A DNA stretch of 64,000 bases from Phascolomyces articulosus (taxonomy: Eukaryota; Mucoromycota; Mucoromycetes; Mucorales; Lichtheimiaceae). The stretch spans positions 62,001 through 126,000 of the forward strand of contig JAIXMP010000003.1 of NCBI GenBank assembly GCA_025677815.1, written 5' to 3'. The position numbers and the translations under genes were made by a program. Shown here one piece after another: positions 49,057 through 61,086 of the stretch (the stretch's first letter is position 1; the number at the start of each line of letters is the position of its first letter). Under the pieces are notes generated by a model. That model did no database searches. It was not told where the DNA came from and saw only the letters and a program-made list of their open reading frames with translations.

Positions 49057-50171
49057 ATGGAATGGTTATCAAAATGTGTAAATAGTTTATATCCATCAAC
49101 ATGCCCAGACGACTGTGCAGCATCCTGTTTACCACCACTTCAAACTACATCGTTACCTACCATCCGCCCAACCAACAGTGATGATTGTCCAGGTTGTGTC
49201 AAACCTTGTGCACTCCATCCCATTGTACCAAGTCAAGAACTTCGTATTGATCAATCCCGTCCACTTTACAATACGGTACCTGGCTATGCGATTCATTTTA
49301 TTATTTTGACAGGAAAAACAGATTGGCCCGCACATCTTGAAGACGATAATGGTGGATTAGCTCAAGCACTCATTGAAGCGATTCAAAGGGATAAGAAAAA
49401 ACAAAGGTGGATCCGTGATGAACCCAATAGATTCTTACCCCTTCGATTGACAACAGGTACATCAGCTACATCAACCCAATTATTGGAACAAAAGCCCAGT
49501 CATCGCATTATGGTGACGAACGCGTCGCTTCCAACACGCTATTCAAATCAACGGAACGCACATGATGTGATACTGATGCCAGATAACGTTATCATTGCTA
49601 ATGTTACTCCGCGAAGAGCGATGGCTTTGTTAGATTTTGCATATGGGTGTCCCTCGGGTTTTGTGACGTATCCTTCACCTTATGCCGATCTTTTACTTGT
49701 ATGTGGTCATCGTAAGAAGGATAAACGCTGTGGAACCATTGGTCCAATGCTTTTGAAAGCACTAGAAGATGCATTAAGAATGTGTCAGGTGGAAGCTCAA
49801 GTGGCTCTGGTTAGTCATCTTGGAGGTATATATATATATATATATATTTCTTCTATTGCATCTTTATTCTTCGGGGTAGTATTAGTTTTGGTATCATGAT
49901 GATTCTTATCAAAAGATTTTTTTTTGAAAAAATAATATAATTAGGTCATGCGTTTGCTGGGAATCTGGTGATCTATACTCATCAGGGCCAACGTGCAATC
50001 TGGTACGGTAGAGTAACACCATGTCATTGTCTTGATATTATTCAACAGTCCGTTGTAGAGGATCGAATTATTCAAGAATTACTACGTGCCGTGTTCCAAG
50101 CTGGCTGCGCGAAAGCTCAGCAAGAACAACAACAACAGCACTGTTCTTCTTCAGCATCCCTTGATTGGTGA
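49057..50171 (+). CDS. Apd1/Aim32-like thioredoxin-fold [2Fe-2S] protein (sucrase/ferredoxin-like), 331 aa
   Basis: Two exons, 49057-49825 and 49945-50171, in frame. The family signature is complete: LLLVCGHRKKDKRCG (Cys-x8-Cys) and VSHLGGHAFAGN (His-x3-His). These are the two Cys and two His that ligate the [2Fe-2S] cluster in yeast Apd1. The intron falls within the second motif, between the two His residues. GRVTPCHC and a Cys-rich N-terminus (CPDDCAASCLP, CPGCVKPC) are further features. YGCPSGFVTYPSPYADLL precedes the cluster site. In yeast, Apd1 is cytosolic and linked to redox-drug and oxidative sensitivity; Aim32 is mitochondrial. No obvious mitochondrial presequence is seen, so Apd1-like is the better fit. 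A Gln-rich tail closes the protein. Confidence 0.88.
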
Positions 50172-51250
50172 AACTGTTTACCTTATATTATTATAAATAT
50201 TGTACCTGTTACTTCTTTTCATATCAATTATCATTGTAGTATATTATCTATATTAACAACTATATGTATTAATACCCTTTGTTTAACATGATGTAACAGT
50301 AACTACCATGTACGTATTATGCCGTTTTCTTGTTGCCAGCTCTCTTTTCTTACATGGCATCACTTTCCATTACACTTTTACTATAATAAAGTAACAGCAG
50401 GCCTATTCTGCCATCAAAGTAATTTTGACTTTTGGTCTGGACTTTTTTATTGTGTATATAATAACCCAAACTTTTGAGAATGGTTATATTAAGAAACTTG
50501 AAATGTACCTGGATAAAGAGAAGGATAGAACGACAACTATTGGGCGACAGCTGTTCCTCTGTACATAATACAAGGGCCTATAACATCCTGATTGTTCAGC
50601 GACATCCAAACAAAACCTGACACCAAAAAAATCACTTGTTGTCTACACCAGTACAAATATTGCCTTTATCATTTTACTTTCTTCATGAGTACACGGTGAA
50701 GTACACCCACATCACGAAGGAACTCGCTGATGGATAAAAATAGATTATGATGAATAATAGAATATGTGTCTGGGACATGGGGCAATCACCCTCTAATCCT
50801 TATTTATTCTCAAACCAGAAAAAAAAATACTATTGCTAGGAGTAGCTGAACCAGTACCACATGGTTGACACCAAAGTATCAAACATGCTCGTCTTGAGTG
50901 CTAATTCATGGGCGTCCCTAATGGAACAAAACTTATTCAGAAACATAATATATCATCAATAACACACATAGCTTATCATAGCAGTACTGTGGGAGATGCA
51001 AAGAGGAAAAAGCAAATCTCCTCGACTATTTGTGGTATTTTATATTTATCTACACTACTAAACGTCAATAGTTTGTTATCCATCTTGAAAAGGTATCAGG
51101 AATTTTCATTCAATGCAATTAAAGTCATCACTAATATGATTGGCGCCAGGAACCTTAACAAGTCCGCCCTGTGCGGCGTGGGGGGAGCATTTTGATGCCG
51201 TTAGCGCCAGCACATCGTAATACTCCCTCTCTTATTCGACACGCAAGGTG
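50172..51250. other. Intergenic and RPL12 promoter
   Basis: No gene recognised. A locally GC-rich stretch at about 51143-51215 (GCGCCAGGAACC...GTGCGGCGTGGGGGGAG) lies just upstream of the likely RPL12 5' UTR and may be its core promoter. Confidence 0.4.
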
Positions 51251-51351
51251 AGTAACTATACCTGATGATATTGAATCCTCTATGGACTATCCAATCCATC
51301 CATCCATCTAACCATAGATTCCATCCATATGAAAACGTTTTCATCCATTAG
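51251..51351 (+). other. Probable 5' UTR intron of RPL12
   Basis: CGCAAG is followed by GTGAGTAACTA at 51251, and an acceptor CCATTAG immediately precedes the ATG at 51352. A 5' UTR intron at this spot is common in ribosomal protein genes. Confidence 0.5.
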
Positions 51352-52310
51352 ATGCCTCCCAAATTCGATCCTACTGAGGTCAAGATTATTTACCTTAGAG
51401 CAACTGGTTCGTGTTACTTCTTAATAAAAAGAGAATTGAATATACTTTTTTATAATGTCATTGAAACTTACACGAAAAGATGTTATTTTTATTTTAATTT
51501 TCAGGTGGTGAATTGGCTGCTTCCTCAGCTCTTGGTGCGTATTTTATAAAACAACAACCAAAAATATGACGAGAACGATTTTAAAAAGTGAAGGTCAAAA
51601 AGGGAAATTTGGAATATTTTTTAACTAATTACGACTTAATTCACCTGGTATTTATAGCCCCCAAGATCGGTCCTCTTGGTTTGTCACCCAAGAAGGTCGG
51701 TGAAGACATCATGAAGAATACTAAGGACTGGAAGGGTCTTCGTGTCACCATCCAATTGACCATTCAAAACCGTCAAGCCCAAGTTGCCGTTGTCCCCTCG
51801 GCCTCTTCTTTGGTCATTAAGGCCCTTAAGGAACCCCCACGTGATCGCAAGAAAGACAAGAACAGTACGTGAATATAGATATAGTTGTTATGGAATATGT
51901 ATAGTTTATATATATATGTAAATATATGTATGTGTGAATTGGATATTAATTAGAGTGATCTATTTATTTTAAAATAGTCAAGCACACTGGTAACATTGCT
52001 CTTGATGATATCATCGAAATTGCCCGTACCATGCGTTACAAGTCTTTCGCTCGTGAATTGTCTGGTACTGTCAAGGAAATCCTTGGTACCGCTAACTCAG
52101 TTGGCTGCACCGTTGATGGTCAAAGTCCCAAGGATCTTTGCGATGCCATTGATGCTGGTGAAGTTGAAATCCCCGTAAGTAGAAAAAGTAAAAAAAGATT
52201 ACGTGAATATTTTTTTTTGGAAAGGAGAAAACTAATCAAATCCATATTGTATATCATCATTTTGATGCATGATTTCTTTTCGAATCATTTTAATTATATA
52301 GGAGAAATAA
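51352..52310 (+). CDS. RPL12: 60S ribosomal protein uL11 (RPL12), 165 aa
   Basis: Five coding exons, 51352-51406, 51505-51534, 51658-51864, 51978-52174 and 52302-52310 (498 nt, 165 aa, the usual length). The joined protein reads [61 protein letters not shown] and [14 protein letters not shown]. It then continues [20 protein letters not shown], with [13 protein letters not shown] near the end and a final EIPEK. This is unmistakable uL11, part of the GTPase-associated stalk base of the large subunit. The last coding exon is only nine nucleotides (GAG AAA TAA) and the second only thirty. C-rich codon use marks it as highly expressed. Confidence 0.97.
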
Positions 52311-52737
52311 ACGCTGTTGTATTTTTCAACTCTATGCATTAAAACAAAAAAGAAAGGCTCTTGCTTAAAAAGAAAAAAAATAACATATGAATGAAATGAA
52401 ATGATGTAATTGTACATGCTATGATTGTTTTTTTTCAATTATATATGAAATTGGATAATGATTATAAGGAGAATTATTAGGTGGATCAACCAAAAGAGAA
52501 AGATGGAACCTTTCAAGTGAATGAATGAGAGAGGGATAAATATGCTCTTTTTCGTTTCATAATAATTATGAGATAATGAGGGGATGTTCAAGTTACACAA
52601 TACATTCAACACTATGTTTTGAATAGCGGATGCTAAGATGATTGGATTGGCTTTAACATATACCTAGAGGTAGAATTTAAGATATACGTTAGTAAATGGA
52701 ATGTTTTCTCCCGTCCTCCTTTCAATAATTGAATGAA

Positions 52738-53652
52738 TTACATTCTAACTGTAAAAAGACCTGCAGGGAGTCCTTGTTGTATTTCTTCCTTAATCACCTC
52801 AAGTCCAGCTTTATTAAATATGTATTTTAAAGAATCATTTGGTCTAAAATTATAAACATATATAATCCTCCGTTTAGATGATCTCCTATGTCTTCAAACA
52901 GTACTATTATATCCAACTTTCTTTCATTCTCCCTCTTTTTACTTTCTTACCGTGTTACGCTACTATCTTCTTCATCGATAATATAATCTTTGGAAGAATT
53001 ATTCTCCTTGATTCCAATCAATCCATGCGGTTTTAACCCTTTCATACATCGCGTAAAAAATGAGATCAGATCATCTATCAATGAAACGACAAGCAAGTTA
53101 TTAAACTTTATAATAATTCCGTTTTTCATCTTTCATCCTTTCACTCTCCCTTAACATTAATCTCAACCCCTCCAGAATTAAAAGAACATTTCTAAACTCA
53201 CCATCTGTCAAATGGCCCAATACCCATTGGCACCAAATTAAGTCATATTTCCCCTCAGTAGGAGAAAAATCCTGCAATCCTTGACATTTGACGTCCTTGA
53301 CAATATCTTGTTCAATTTCGTTGCGTAGATACGTATCTTTTGCTTGTTGGACAAAATTAGGTGCTTGTTCAACCAAATCAACGTGTTGAAATGGTACTTT
53401 TAATAAAAAGTTTTTTGTCACGCGTCCAATACCAGCTCCACAATCGCAAGCATATCCATTGGTTATCATGGGTTCTTTACGCATGACATTGTTGGCTCCA
53501 CGAACGCCATTAACAAACTCATTGACAAATCCAAGCGATCCTTTCACATCAATAGGATCTACGGTAGCAAATCCTCCGAGCATACCATCGACAGTCGCGT
53601 CTACACTTGTCCAATACTTTTGAGCATTGTTGTACCAGTCCGGCCGGTTCAT
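52738..53652 (-). CDS. TAE1: Protein N-terminal methyltransferase 1 (NTMT1/Tae1 family)
   Basis: Homologue of human NTMT1 and yeast Tae1, which methylate the alpha-amino group of proteins with X-Pro-Lys N-termini, including ribosomal proteins uL11 and uS5-type substrates in yeast. Evidence: YWTSVDATVDGMLGGFATV (family signature TVDGMLGG), CDCGAGIGRVTKNFL (SAM motif I), VDLVEQAPNFV, LIWCQWVLGHLTDDDLISFF (WCQW..GHL motif across an intron), RCMKGLKPHGLIGIKEN and DEEDSSVTRPNDSL, ending LPAGLFTVRM. Three exons are clear (first ends about 53202; second about 53067-52953; last to 52738). A further upstream exon is likely, because GCTAG precedes GGACTTAAGCAG in frame. A nine-base exon ATGCCTATC at 53800-53792 with a GTAAG donor would supply the start. 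Confidence 0.92.
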
Positions 53653-53992
53653 GAGTTGTAAATTATCTTCCTGCTTAAGTCCCTAGCAAAAAAGAAAAAA
53701 AAAATAGAGAATAATATACAACAATATGAGAAAGAGAGGAGAGGGATTTAATCAGAAAAAGAGTCAATTAATGAACAGTTTAGAATCTTACGATAGGCAT
53801 AGTGGAAGGATATTTCACTGTTATAATTATTTTTTGAAAGGAAGCGAAAAAATTATGCACAGAAGGGGAAAAAAAAACTTTGCGGATCACAAGATAACAA
53901 AAAAAAAAGTCCTGTCGTCGCCATTTTATTATGCAGTGGTTCCAGACTTGCTTACTTTTCTCTCTTTCCCCTTTTTTCTTTTTTTGTTCATC

Positions 53993-55455
53993 ATGTTGAT
54001 GAAAGTCTTGATTCCAACGAGTGTATACCACATCATCCTAGCACATGCATTATCAACAGAAAAGGTCTAAGTGGAGATACGTTGTTGAACCCCGAAAAAC
54101 AAGTTGGTATTGACTTTTTCCAGGGAAATATTGAACAGGAAGAGATCATTGGCATGCTCATTGGTGAATGGCAGGTAAAAAAGAAGGAACTTGAAATGAA
54201 TCTCATCAAGCTAGATCTTTATAAAGTCCTGTACGATTGCTGTCACTATTATTTTCTTTAAACTAATAAAATATCTATAAATATTATATAGGACTTACGA
54301 AATACAAATCCATTTATGACAAAACGATCGATAGCAAGTGTTGAAGGTGTTTCTCTTCTTACAAGATCTGACAAACGAAAAGATAGAGTTGAAATTGCTC
54401 CTGAACAACTTCATCTTGCAGCTCTTGAAGCCGAAGTGAGTGGAATAACTAGATATATTATACCGCTGTAATATATTCTTTTTTTTTTTACTTATACATT
54501 TATTTTATATAGCAACTTAGTAAGCGATTAAATCGAAAGATGTGTGTGATAGGATGGGTAAATATACTTAAGATGAAAGAGAACGGGAGAAAAAAAAGAA
54601 CCAAATTTCTCTTTTTTATAATATGAAGGTATATATATAGCCCACTAAACTTTATGAACGTTATGATGAAAAACACATCCATCATTGGATATCTATCAAA
54701 TGAAACACAGTACCATAGTCATCCACATATTACAGTATTTCCGTCTCATGTTGGTAAGTATTGAATGAAAAGGGAATAAAAAATGAAAATGTTTTAAAAA
54801 AAACGAAATTCACTTTTTCAATACGTACACATATAATATGAAAATAAAATATTTTAGATTTACGTACCCAACTATCACAACAATATTTGGATAGTCACTT
54901 TTTCGGCATCATCGTATCATGTTTCGATAGTAGTTCAGAGCACACCCAACGAGTCCAAATAACATGCTTCCAAGCCGAGAATAATCCAAATGATGGAACG
55001 GTATCACGTGTCAACGTCCCAATTGAAATTGTGCCAAGTTATACGATGCCGCCTGTCATGCGGGAGACGTTTTTGAATTTACCCAAACTTATGTTTGAAG
55101 AGCATAACAAGGAGTATGAAGCTGCCACCTCCAAAAGGATACACTATAGTGATCATCGAAATGTGACATCAGATGTTATGACAGAACTCTATAATGCTGG
55201 TGTCTATGGTCAATCCATCACTCATTTGGTGGATAATGTTATTTGCCCAGCTACTCAAATGTTGGAAAATACATCCAAAGAATTAGATCAGAAGGTAATG
55301 GGCTTTATTTATGTATTGTGTAATTGAAAAAAGAAGAGGGTGTCTGATAGAATACATGAGCTGATCTATTGTTGGTATATATATAGATTGAAGAAGCAAA
55401 ACGAAAATTAGCCGAAACTCAAAAAAGAAATGATGCTTTACTTATTGAACTCTGA
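53993..55455 (+). CDS. BRCC36-type JAMM/MPN+ deubiquitinase
   Basis: Seven exons (53993-54064, 54139-54174, about 54292-54434, 54515-54554, about 54708-54752, about 54858-55295, last to 55455). The JAMM metalloprotease set is complete: Glu in HALSTEKEEIIGMLIGE, then CVIGWYHSHPHITVFPSHVD (HxHxnD motif, split by introns), then RTQ and FFGIIVSCF. KEEIIGMLIGE, SHPHITVFPSHVDLRTQ and the C-terminal helical segment (KELDQKIEEAKRKLAETQKR) are closest to BRCC36, the K63-linkage-specific deubiquitinase of BRISC and BRCA1-A complexes. BRCC36 needs a partner such as Abraxas/KIAA0157, not seen in this window. The first intron has a weak donor (GTCTAA), but the join ALSTEK to EEIIGML matches the family exactly. 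Confidence 0.9.
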
Positions 55456-56186
55456 TTAATAAAAAGCCTAATGCGTTTTCAAAAAATATATATTAATATT
55501 TCTATCAGCCATTTCTTGTCGCTTACTTTTCTCAATCATCATTCTATCTTTATATTTATTATAACATTACCTCTCTGTGTGGCGACTGTATATGATTTTT
55601 TGAGGAAGCAAAATGGAAGATAATGGATGAAAGGACTGCTTGAAGCACTTTTTGCCCAAAGCATCATTATCATTGGTGACCATTCTAATATTCTTTCAAC
55701 GGCAACTTACTAAGGATGCGCATCACAACCCAGTTAGTGGCAATAAGTTTTTTACATATCCCCACCGTTAATATCAAAGAGAAAGCATTCATTGGCAAAT
55801 ATACTTATATATATATTATGGATGTTCAATTTCATCAGGCGGGTTCGTTGAATTGACTAACACCCTTTCAATCACCGGGTTCTTGGATTATAATAAAGTA
55901 TTTAATGATACAAGGCAAACTGACCCCGACTTACCATGACCATAGAATCTCTCTAAGTTTTTCCCTTTTACATTTTCCCTTTTTTTTTCCACCACCCCAC
56001 CTTATTTTTTTCCCTCAATAATGAAATTACCTGAAAGCCGTAAAAAGTATTATTGACGATATGGTATCTTTTTTTAAAAATAATAATAATAAAGGGTGTT
56101 TCTTGCTGCTGCTGTTGTGTGGCGATGGATATGGAACGTGTCAAAATCTTTATAATAAGTTTTCATTTCTGTTATATTTCTGACAG
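55456..56186. other. Region before the Rec8-like gene; missing first exon(s)
   Basis: Must hold the promoter and the N-terminal exon of the downstream kleisin gene. An ATG at 56021 (MKLPESRKK) and an open stretch at 56053-56186 were examined, but neither yields the usual kleisin start (MFxS...WLAA). Confidence 0.4.
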
Positions 56187-59100
56187 GTACGCAGCCACAC
56201 TTACTCCACGAGCTAAACGTTTATCAAAACGAGAAATCGCTGCAGTCGATGTAGCCAATATTTGGTATATATGAAACTAATAAAATATCTCTTTCATATT
56301 GATAATGGAGAAGAACAAGTGGTAGTAGAATGTTTTCATTTCATAATAATACACTTCTCTGTGTCTTTTTTGTACGTTCGCTGAATGATTTTTTTAGTCG
56401 TGATATGCTGGATGAAACAAAAGATCCAATCACCTTTCCTGTGATAGCGGCATTACTTTTGGGCGCAGCAAAAGTGCTTCAACAACAATCACGCATGATT
56501 TATTGTAAGTTATTTTTTATAAACTATATATCACTTCGAATTTGTATATATATAAAAGAGGAAAAGGATAATGATAGATATTAAATATTATTATTTTATA
56601 CAAAAAGCGGATGTACTTAATTTATGGTCTCGATTACGACCCAAGCTGTTTGAATCAAAAGCAACAGATTCAATTGATTTACCTACCTCAGTTGCAAAAA
56701 TGAAGAAAATCACGTTGACTGAACTTGAATCAATGGTTGATCAGCCATTGTCTACTATGGAAAACTATTATCCTTTTGTAGATTTGGTAATGAGCAGAAA
56801 ACGTTTATCTTTATCATGAATATATATACGGTTTTGCCATTATACCATATCTCAGACACTTTATTCTTTATTATTATTATGCTCTGTCCTTTATAATATA
56901 TAGTTTGATTGGACCTATGTGAGCCCATCTTTTTCATCTCTTTCATCAACAAGTGTCAATGATTCTATATCAGTTGCTTCATATATCAGTAACAGAGGTC
57001 AACAACAACAGCAACAAGAAGATAAGCTATCATTACAAAATTATCAACAAGTTTACGATTATGAAGATATGGATGCTTATTCATTTGGAGAAGAACAACT
57101 TAATCGCATGAACGATGAATATCTTTTATTACCCTTATTCTTGGAAGGAGAACATCGTAATGAAGAGAATAATAACAACGGTAGTAGTAGGATCCATTCA
57201 CCAGACCTTGATATGCCAGTATTTGGAGGAGGAGGAGAACCTGCTACAGAAGGGCAGCAACAACAACTTGCAAATCAGGATATTTCTATCGCAAATCTTC
57301 TTATAGACGATGTTGATGCTGAGGACAGAGGAAATAACCATTTTGGTGACAATAATGATGCTCAAATACTGGTATCCATCATGGATGATCAACGCCGTCT
57401 TTTACGTGATCCGTTTTTATCACCATTACATCAACAAACAGCAGGATCTAGGAGTCATCGATCTTCTTCATTCGCTGAGCAATTAGGCAATAAAAATCCT
57501 CAACAACAGTACGATAATGTAGCAAATGATGAATATTTCGACTATGGAGATAGTGATTCACCTACACACAATGGAAATTTATTCGCCTCCTCACCGTTGC
57601 ATTTGTCACCACATGTATCCTCACGTGTAACAGATGATTTATCTGGATTGGTTCCTGTCACACAAGAAAATAGTGATAACGAAGAAGAAACAGCAGCAGC
57701 AGCAGCAGGGGAACAGGAACAGCAGCAACGACCTCGACGTCGCCGTACCGTCATTTATCGTTTAGTAAGTGATTCGACTACTATCGTACCTGCAAGTTTT
57801 TATCGACAACAAGAATCACTTGTCAACAGAATGAATCCACATTCTGTTTTTACAACTCCAACTGCAAATCAAAGAAAAAGAAATATAAAAAAAGCTAATA
57901 TTGAAAAAGCAAATGCAATTGAACGGTTACTTCATCTACCTCTTGTCTCAGGTATCATATCACACAGAACACAAAAAATGACATTGTTATAATGATTACC
58001 AATGGATTTCCTACGTTTAAATATAATAATAGTTGATGTACCACGATCAAATATCATGTGGCAACATGAACATCAGGCAAGTAATTTTTTTTTTCTTCTC
58101 AGTTACCATATAACATGATACTCTATCTATACAGTCATAGAATAAGAATTGCATCTCTTTATATATAGGATGCCATGTTAACTTTTACTTCCAGTGAAAT
58201 TGAATTGGAACGAGCTCGACATAATCAACAGACAAATAATGATGACAGAGCATCTGTTCCATCTTCTATGGATGATCTACTTAATCCTTTATCTTCTACA
58301 TCTGGTGTTGATCATCATCGTTTTCAAACAAGTCGCGGTAAATAGAACGAGAAAAAAAATCAGGGGAGAGATGATGGGGGATATAATAATAGTAATAATA
58401 ATGAGTGCGGGATGGTAAAAAATTGGGAAGGAAAGGGGATTGATATTATATTTAAGAGTAAAAAAATATATAACAAAAAAGGAGTATTTTTTTTCATCAT
58501 GATGTGATAATGATGAAAAAGAATTGAATGATAATAATATTATTAATATATGTTTAATATGGAATGATGTGCAATTATCTATTGGTGTCATTATTTGTGA
58601 TGATGGGGGGTACTTATTATTATTTGTTATAATAGAACGTTCAGGTTCATCTGAATTGCTTTTATGGGGTTCTTCGGATGATGAAGAACAAAGAAGATCA
58701 CTCTTATCACGTACAGCAATAAACCAACCACCTTTCCATCAACCACCAGAATTTTCCCGCGTCCCAGAAGATGATTATGATTACATGGATGATTATATGG
58801 ATTATAGTCCTGGTGATGGTGGTGGTGGCAATTATTATAATGATGATGATGGAGATGAGATGGTTTTCCAAGGAAATGATCTTGATGGTAAGACATATAT
58901 GTATAATAAGAATCTTTTTTTATGTCATTACGTCTATAATATTGCATGTATACATGATTTTATATTTATAATTATATGCATGTTTTTTTTTGTTCTCTTG
59001 ACTCACTTTTTTTTCAGGTACTGATGCAGCGAAGATGCTAGTTCATGATGAAGTAGATGCAGATGGCTTTTTAAGGTATATTGTCATCCTATCATTCTAT

Positions 59101-59566
59101 ACAAGCCATGATTGGTATACTAATAATAAAAAGAGAGAGAGAGTTAAAACGTCAAACCTTATTTTTTTTTATCGAAAATAGTTATGCACAATGGAAGATA
59201 GCTCAGGTAGGAGGGGATGAATCAGTCATCTCACTCGAAACGTTACTTTCTCCGATTGCGCATCGATCAGAAGTTGCACAAACTTTTTATCATCTCCTCG
59301 GTAAGAACGATAAATTAAATGACGGTTTAATAGGAATGATCATCAACATCAACATTATATCAGCAACAGTAGTAATAAATATAATGACAATGATTATTAA
59401 TTATAAATTATTATTATAAATATCAGTATTGGCGTCACGAAATAAATTACAATTGCAGCAAGAAAACGCGCTTGGAACCATTCAAGTTTACCTCGGTGTT
59501 CCGATCGATATGGTTAATGCAGTAACAACAACAAGTAGTCACCATACGGTGGAAGATACAGAATAA
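56187..59566 (+). CDS. Rec8/Rad21-family cohesin kleisin (Rec8-like), 5' end unresolved
   Basis: At least ten exons. The N-terminal kleisin domain is seen as YAATLTPRAKRLSKREIAAV, then FPVIAALLLGAAKVLQQQS and VLNLWSRLRPKLF. This is the helical region that binds SMC3; in other kleisins it reads WLAATLG..KLTKKDI..VD and LALRLSGQLLLGVVRIY. A long acidic, Gln/Asn/Ser-rich middle follows (exon 56905-57949). The C-terminal winged helix that binds SMC1 reads DEVDADGFLSYAQWKIAQ (across an intron), LLSPIAHRSEVAQTFYHLL and NALGTIQVYLGVPIDMVN, ending SSHHTVEDTE. The RAKRLSKREI form and the DxFFD/PxxxAQ-type C-terminus favour meiotic Rec8 over Rad21, but this is not certain. The intron at 58077-58168 uses a GC donor (CAG/GCAAGT). 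The exon with the initiator Met was not identified. Confidence 0.8.
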
Positions 59567-60049
59567 TAATGATAATAATAATGATAATATAATCATAATA
59601 TAATCATAATAATAATGAACCCCTATGCACCACCATAATTCTCGTCTATTTTATATAATTATTACTATAGCAATAGAGTAATAAAAAGGAATATTTACAA
59701 CAGACTAATACCAACAAATAAAATAATAATAAGCTTATGTGCAAACATTTATTGTGCAAATATATGTATAAAAAAACAGCCTTTACATAAATATCTATTA
59801 TTTGCACATCTTCCTCATTTATGGAATCATGTAAGTTTTTTTACTGTACGGCTTATCACTTGACCCCTTTTTTTCTTCTCGACTTCTAATTTTTCACATT
59901 AGAATAATTCTTTTCCATTTATTTGCTCCACAAAAATCATAAACGCAGGGGGGTTTTTGTGGATAAATAATTGAGAGCCTTTTTTTCTTACTGATCAGCA
60001 AAAAAAAAAAAAAATTATATTGAGAATAGAGGAGAATGAACAACAAGAT

Positions 60050-60084
<35 letters not shown>

Positions 60085-61086
60085 GGTGATGACTTGTTTA
60101 TATTATAAATAGTATTTAGTAACTTTTTTATTCAACATGCAGTAAAATAATCAATCCACTATCCAAATTTTTATTATCTTTATGCAGGGAAAAAGAAAGC
60201 ATAGATTATATCATGTAATAAGTATATGATAAAGTTTCATCAAAACCATTATTTTTTTTATAATATGACTACAGAGTAACAAGACTACTTATATAGAATA
60301 ATAATAATAATAATAATAATGATATTTATTTGAAAAAAAAAAAGATATAACTATATGATTTTTTTTTATGTAAAAGAAAGAAAAAATATGCAATGATATA
60401 AAAAGAGGGGGTGCTAGTCGAAGAAGGGATAATATGCGGTATTGTTTGTGTCAAGGCATACACATAGAAAAAGAAGAAGAAAAGGCTTATATAATAATAA
60501 TAATAATTGAATGGGAAATGTATAAAATATAAGTAATAATAATAATAATAATAATAATGAGGATATTAATATATAATTTTGAGTGTAGTAACTTGTTTTT
60601 GTTTTTTGTAAGAAGCGCAGAGAAAACAAAACAGTGAAGAAAGTAATAAGAATAATAAGCATAATAATAATGAAAAATGTTGGAGGAGAGAGTTATAATA
60701 GAGGGCAGTAATGATAATGATGAGAAATTAATAGTGTATAAAAAAAGAATTGGTATATATAAAAAAGTGATTGCGTGAGTGTGTGTGCTTTTTTTTGTAA
60801 GTGTTTTTTGTTGTATTGTGGGAGGCGCTAAAGAAAATTGATCAACGGTTTTTTTTTGAAGGAGGGAATGGACAGGGAGGCAAAGGAGGATGTGAATATG
60901 TTGAATCAATGTATTATATATATATTGCAAGTGTAATATAGGATAATTATATTGATAATTATAATAATAAAAAAGAGAGGAAAACCCAAAAACAAAAGTT
61001 GTTATTGTTGATAATGTCGTAGAGAGTGTGCGTGCGTGTGTATGCGTATCCGTATTAATGTGTGAAAGAGAGAAGGTGTGTGTGGA
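59567..61086. other. Intergenic between convergent genes
   Basis: Simple-sequence rich: a GA run at about 60054-60081, TAA repeats at about 60298-60320 and 60534-60559, and purine tracts. No gene recognised. Confidence 0.5.
60054..60081. repeat. (GA)n microsatellite
   Basis: About fourteen GA units in the intergenic region downstream of the Rec8-like gene. Confidence 0.85.

Noticed and set aside
53726..54070. 114-codon plus-strand open frame beginning MRKRGEGF
   Set aside because: Only its last 24 codons (MLMKVLIP to STEK) match the BRCC36 family; the upstream part overlaps the NTMT1 promoter.
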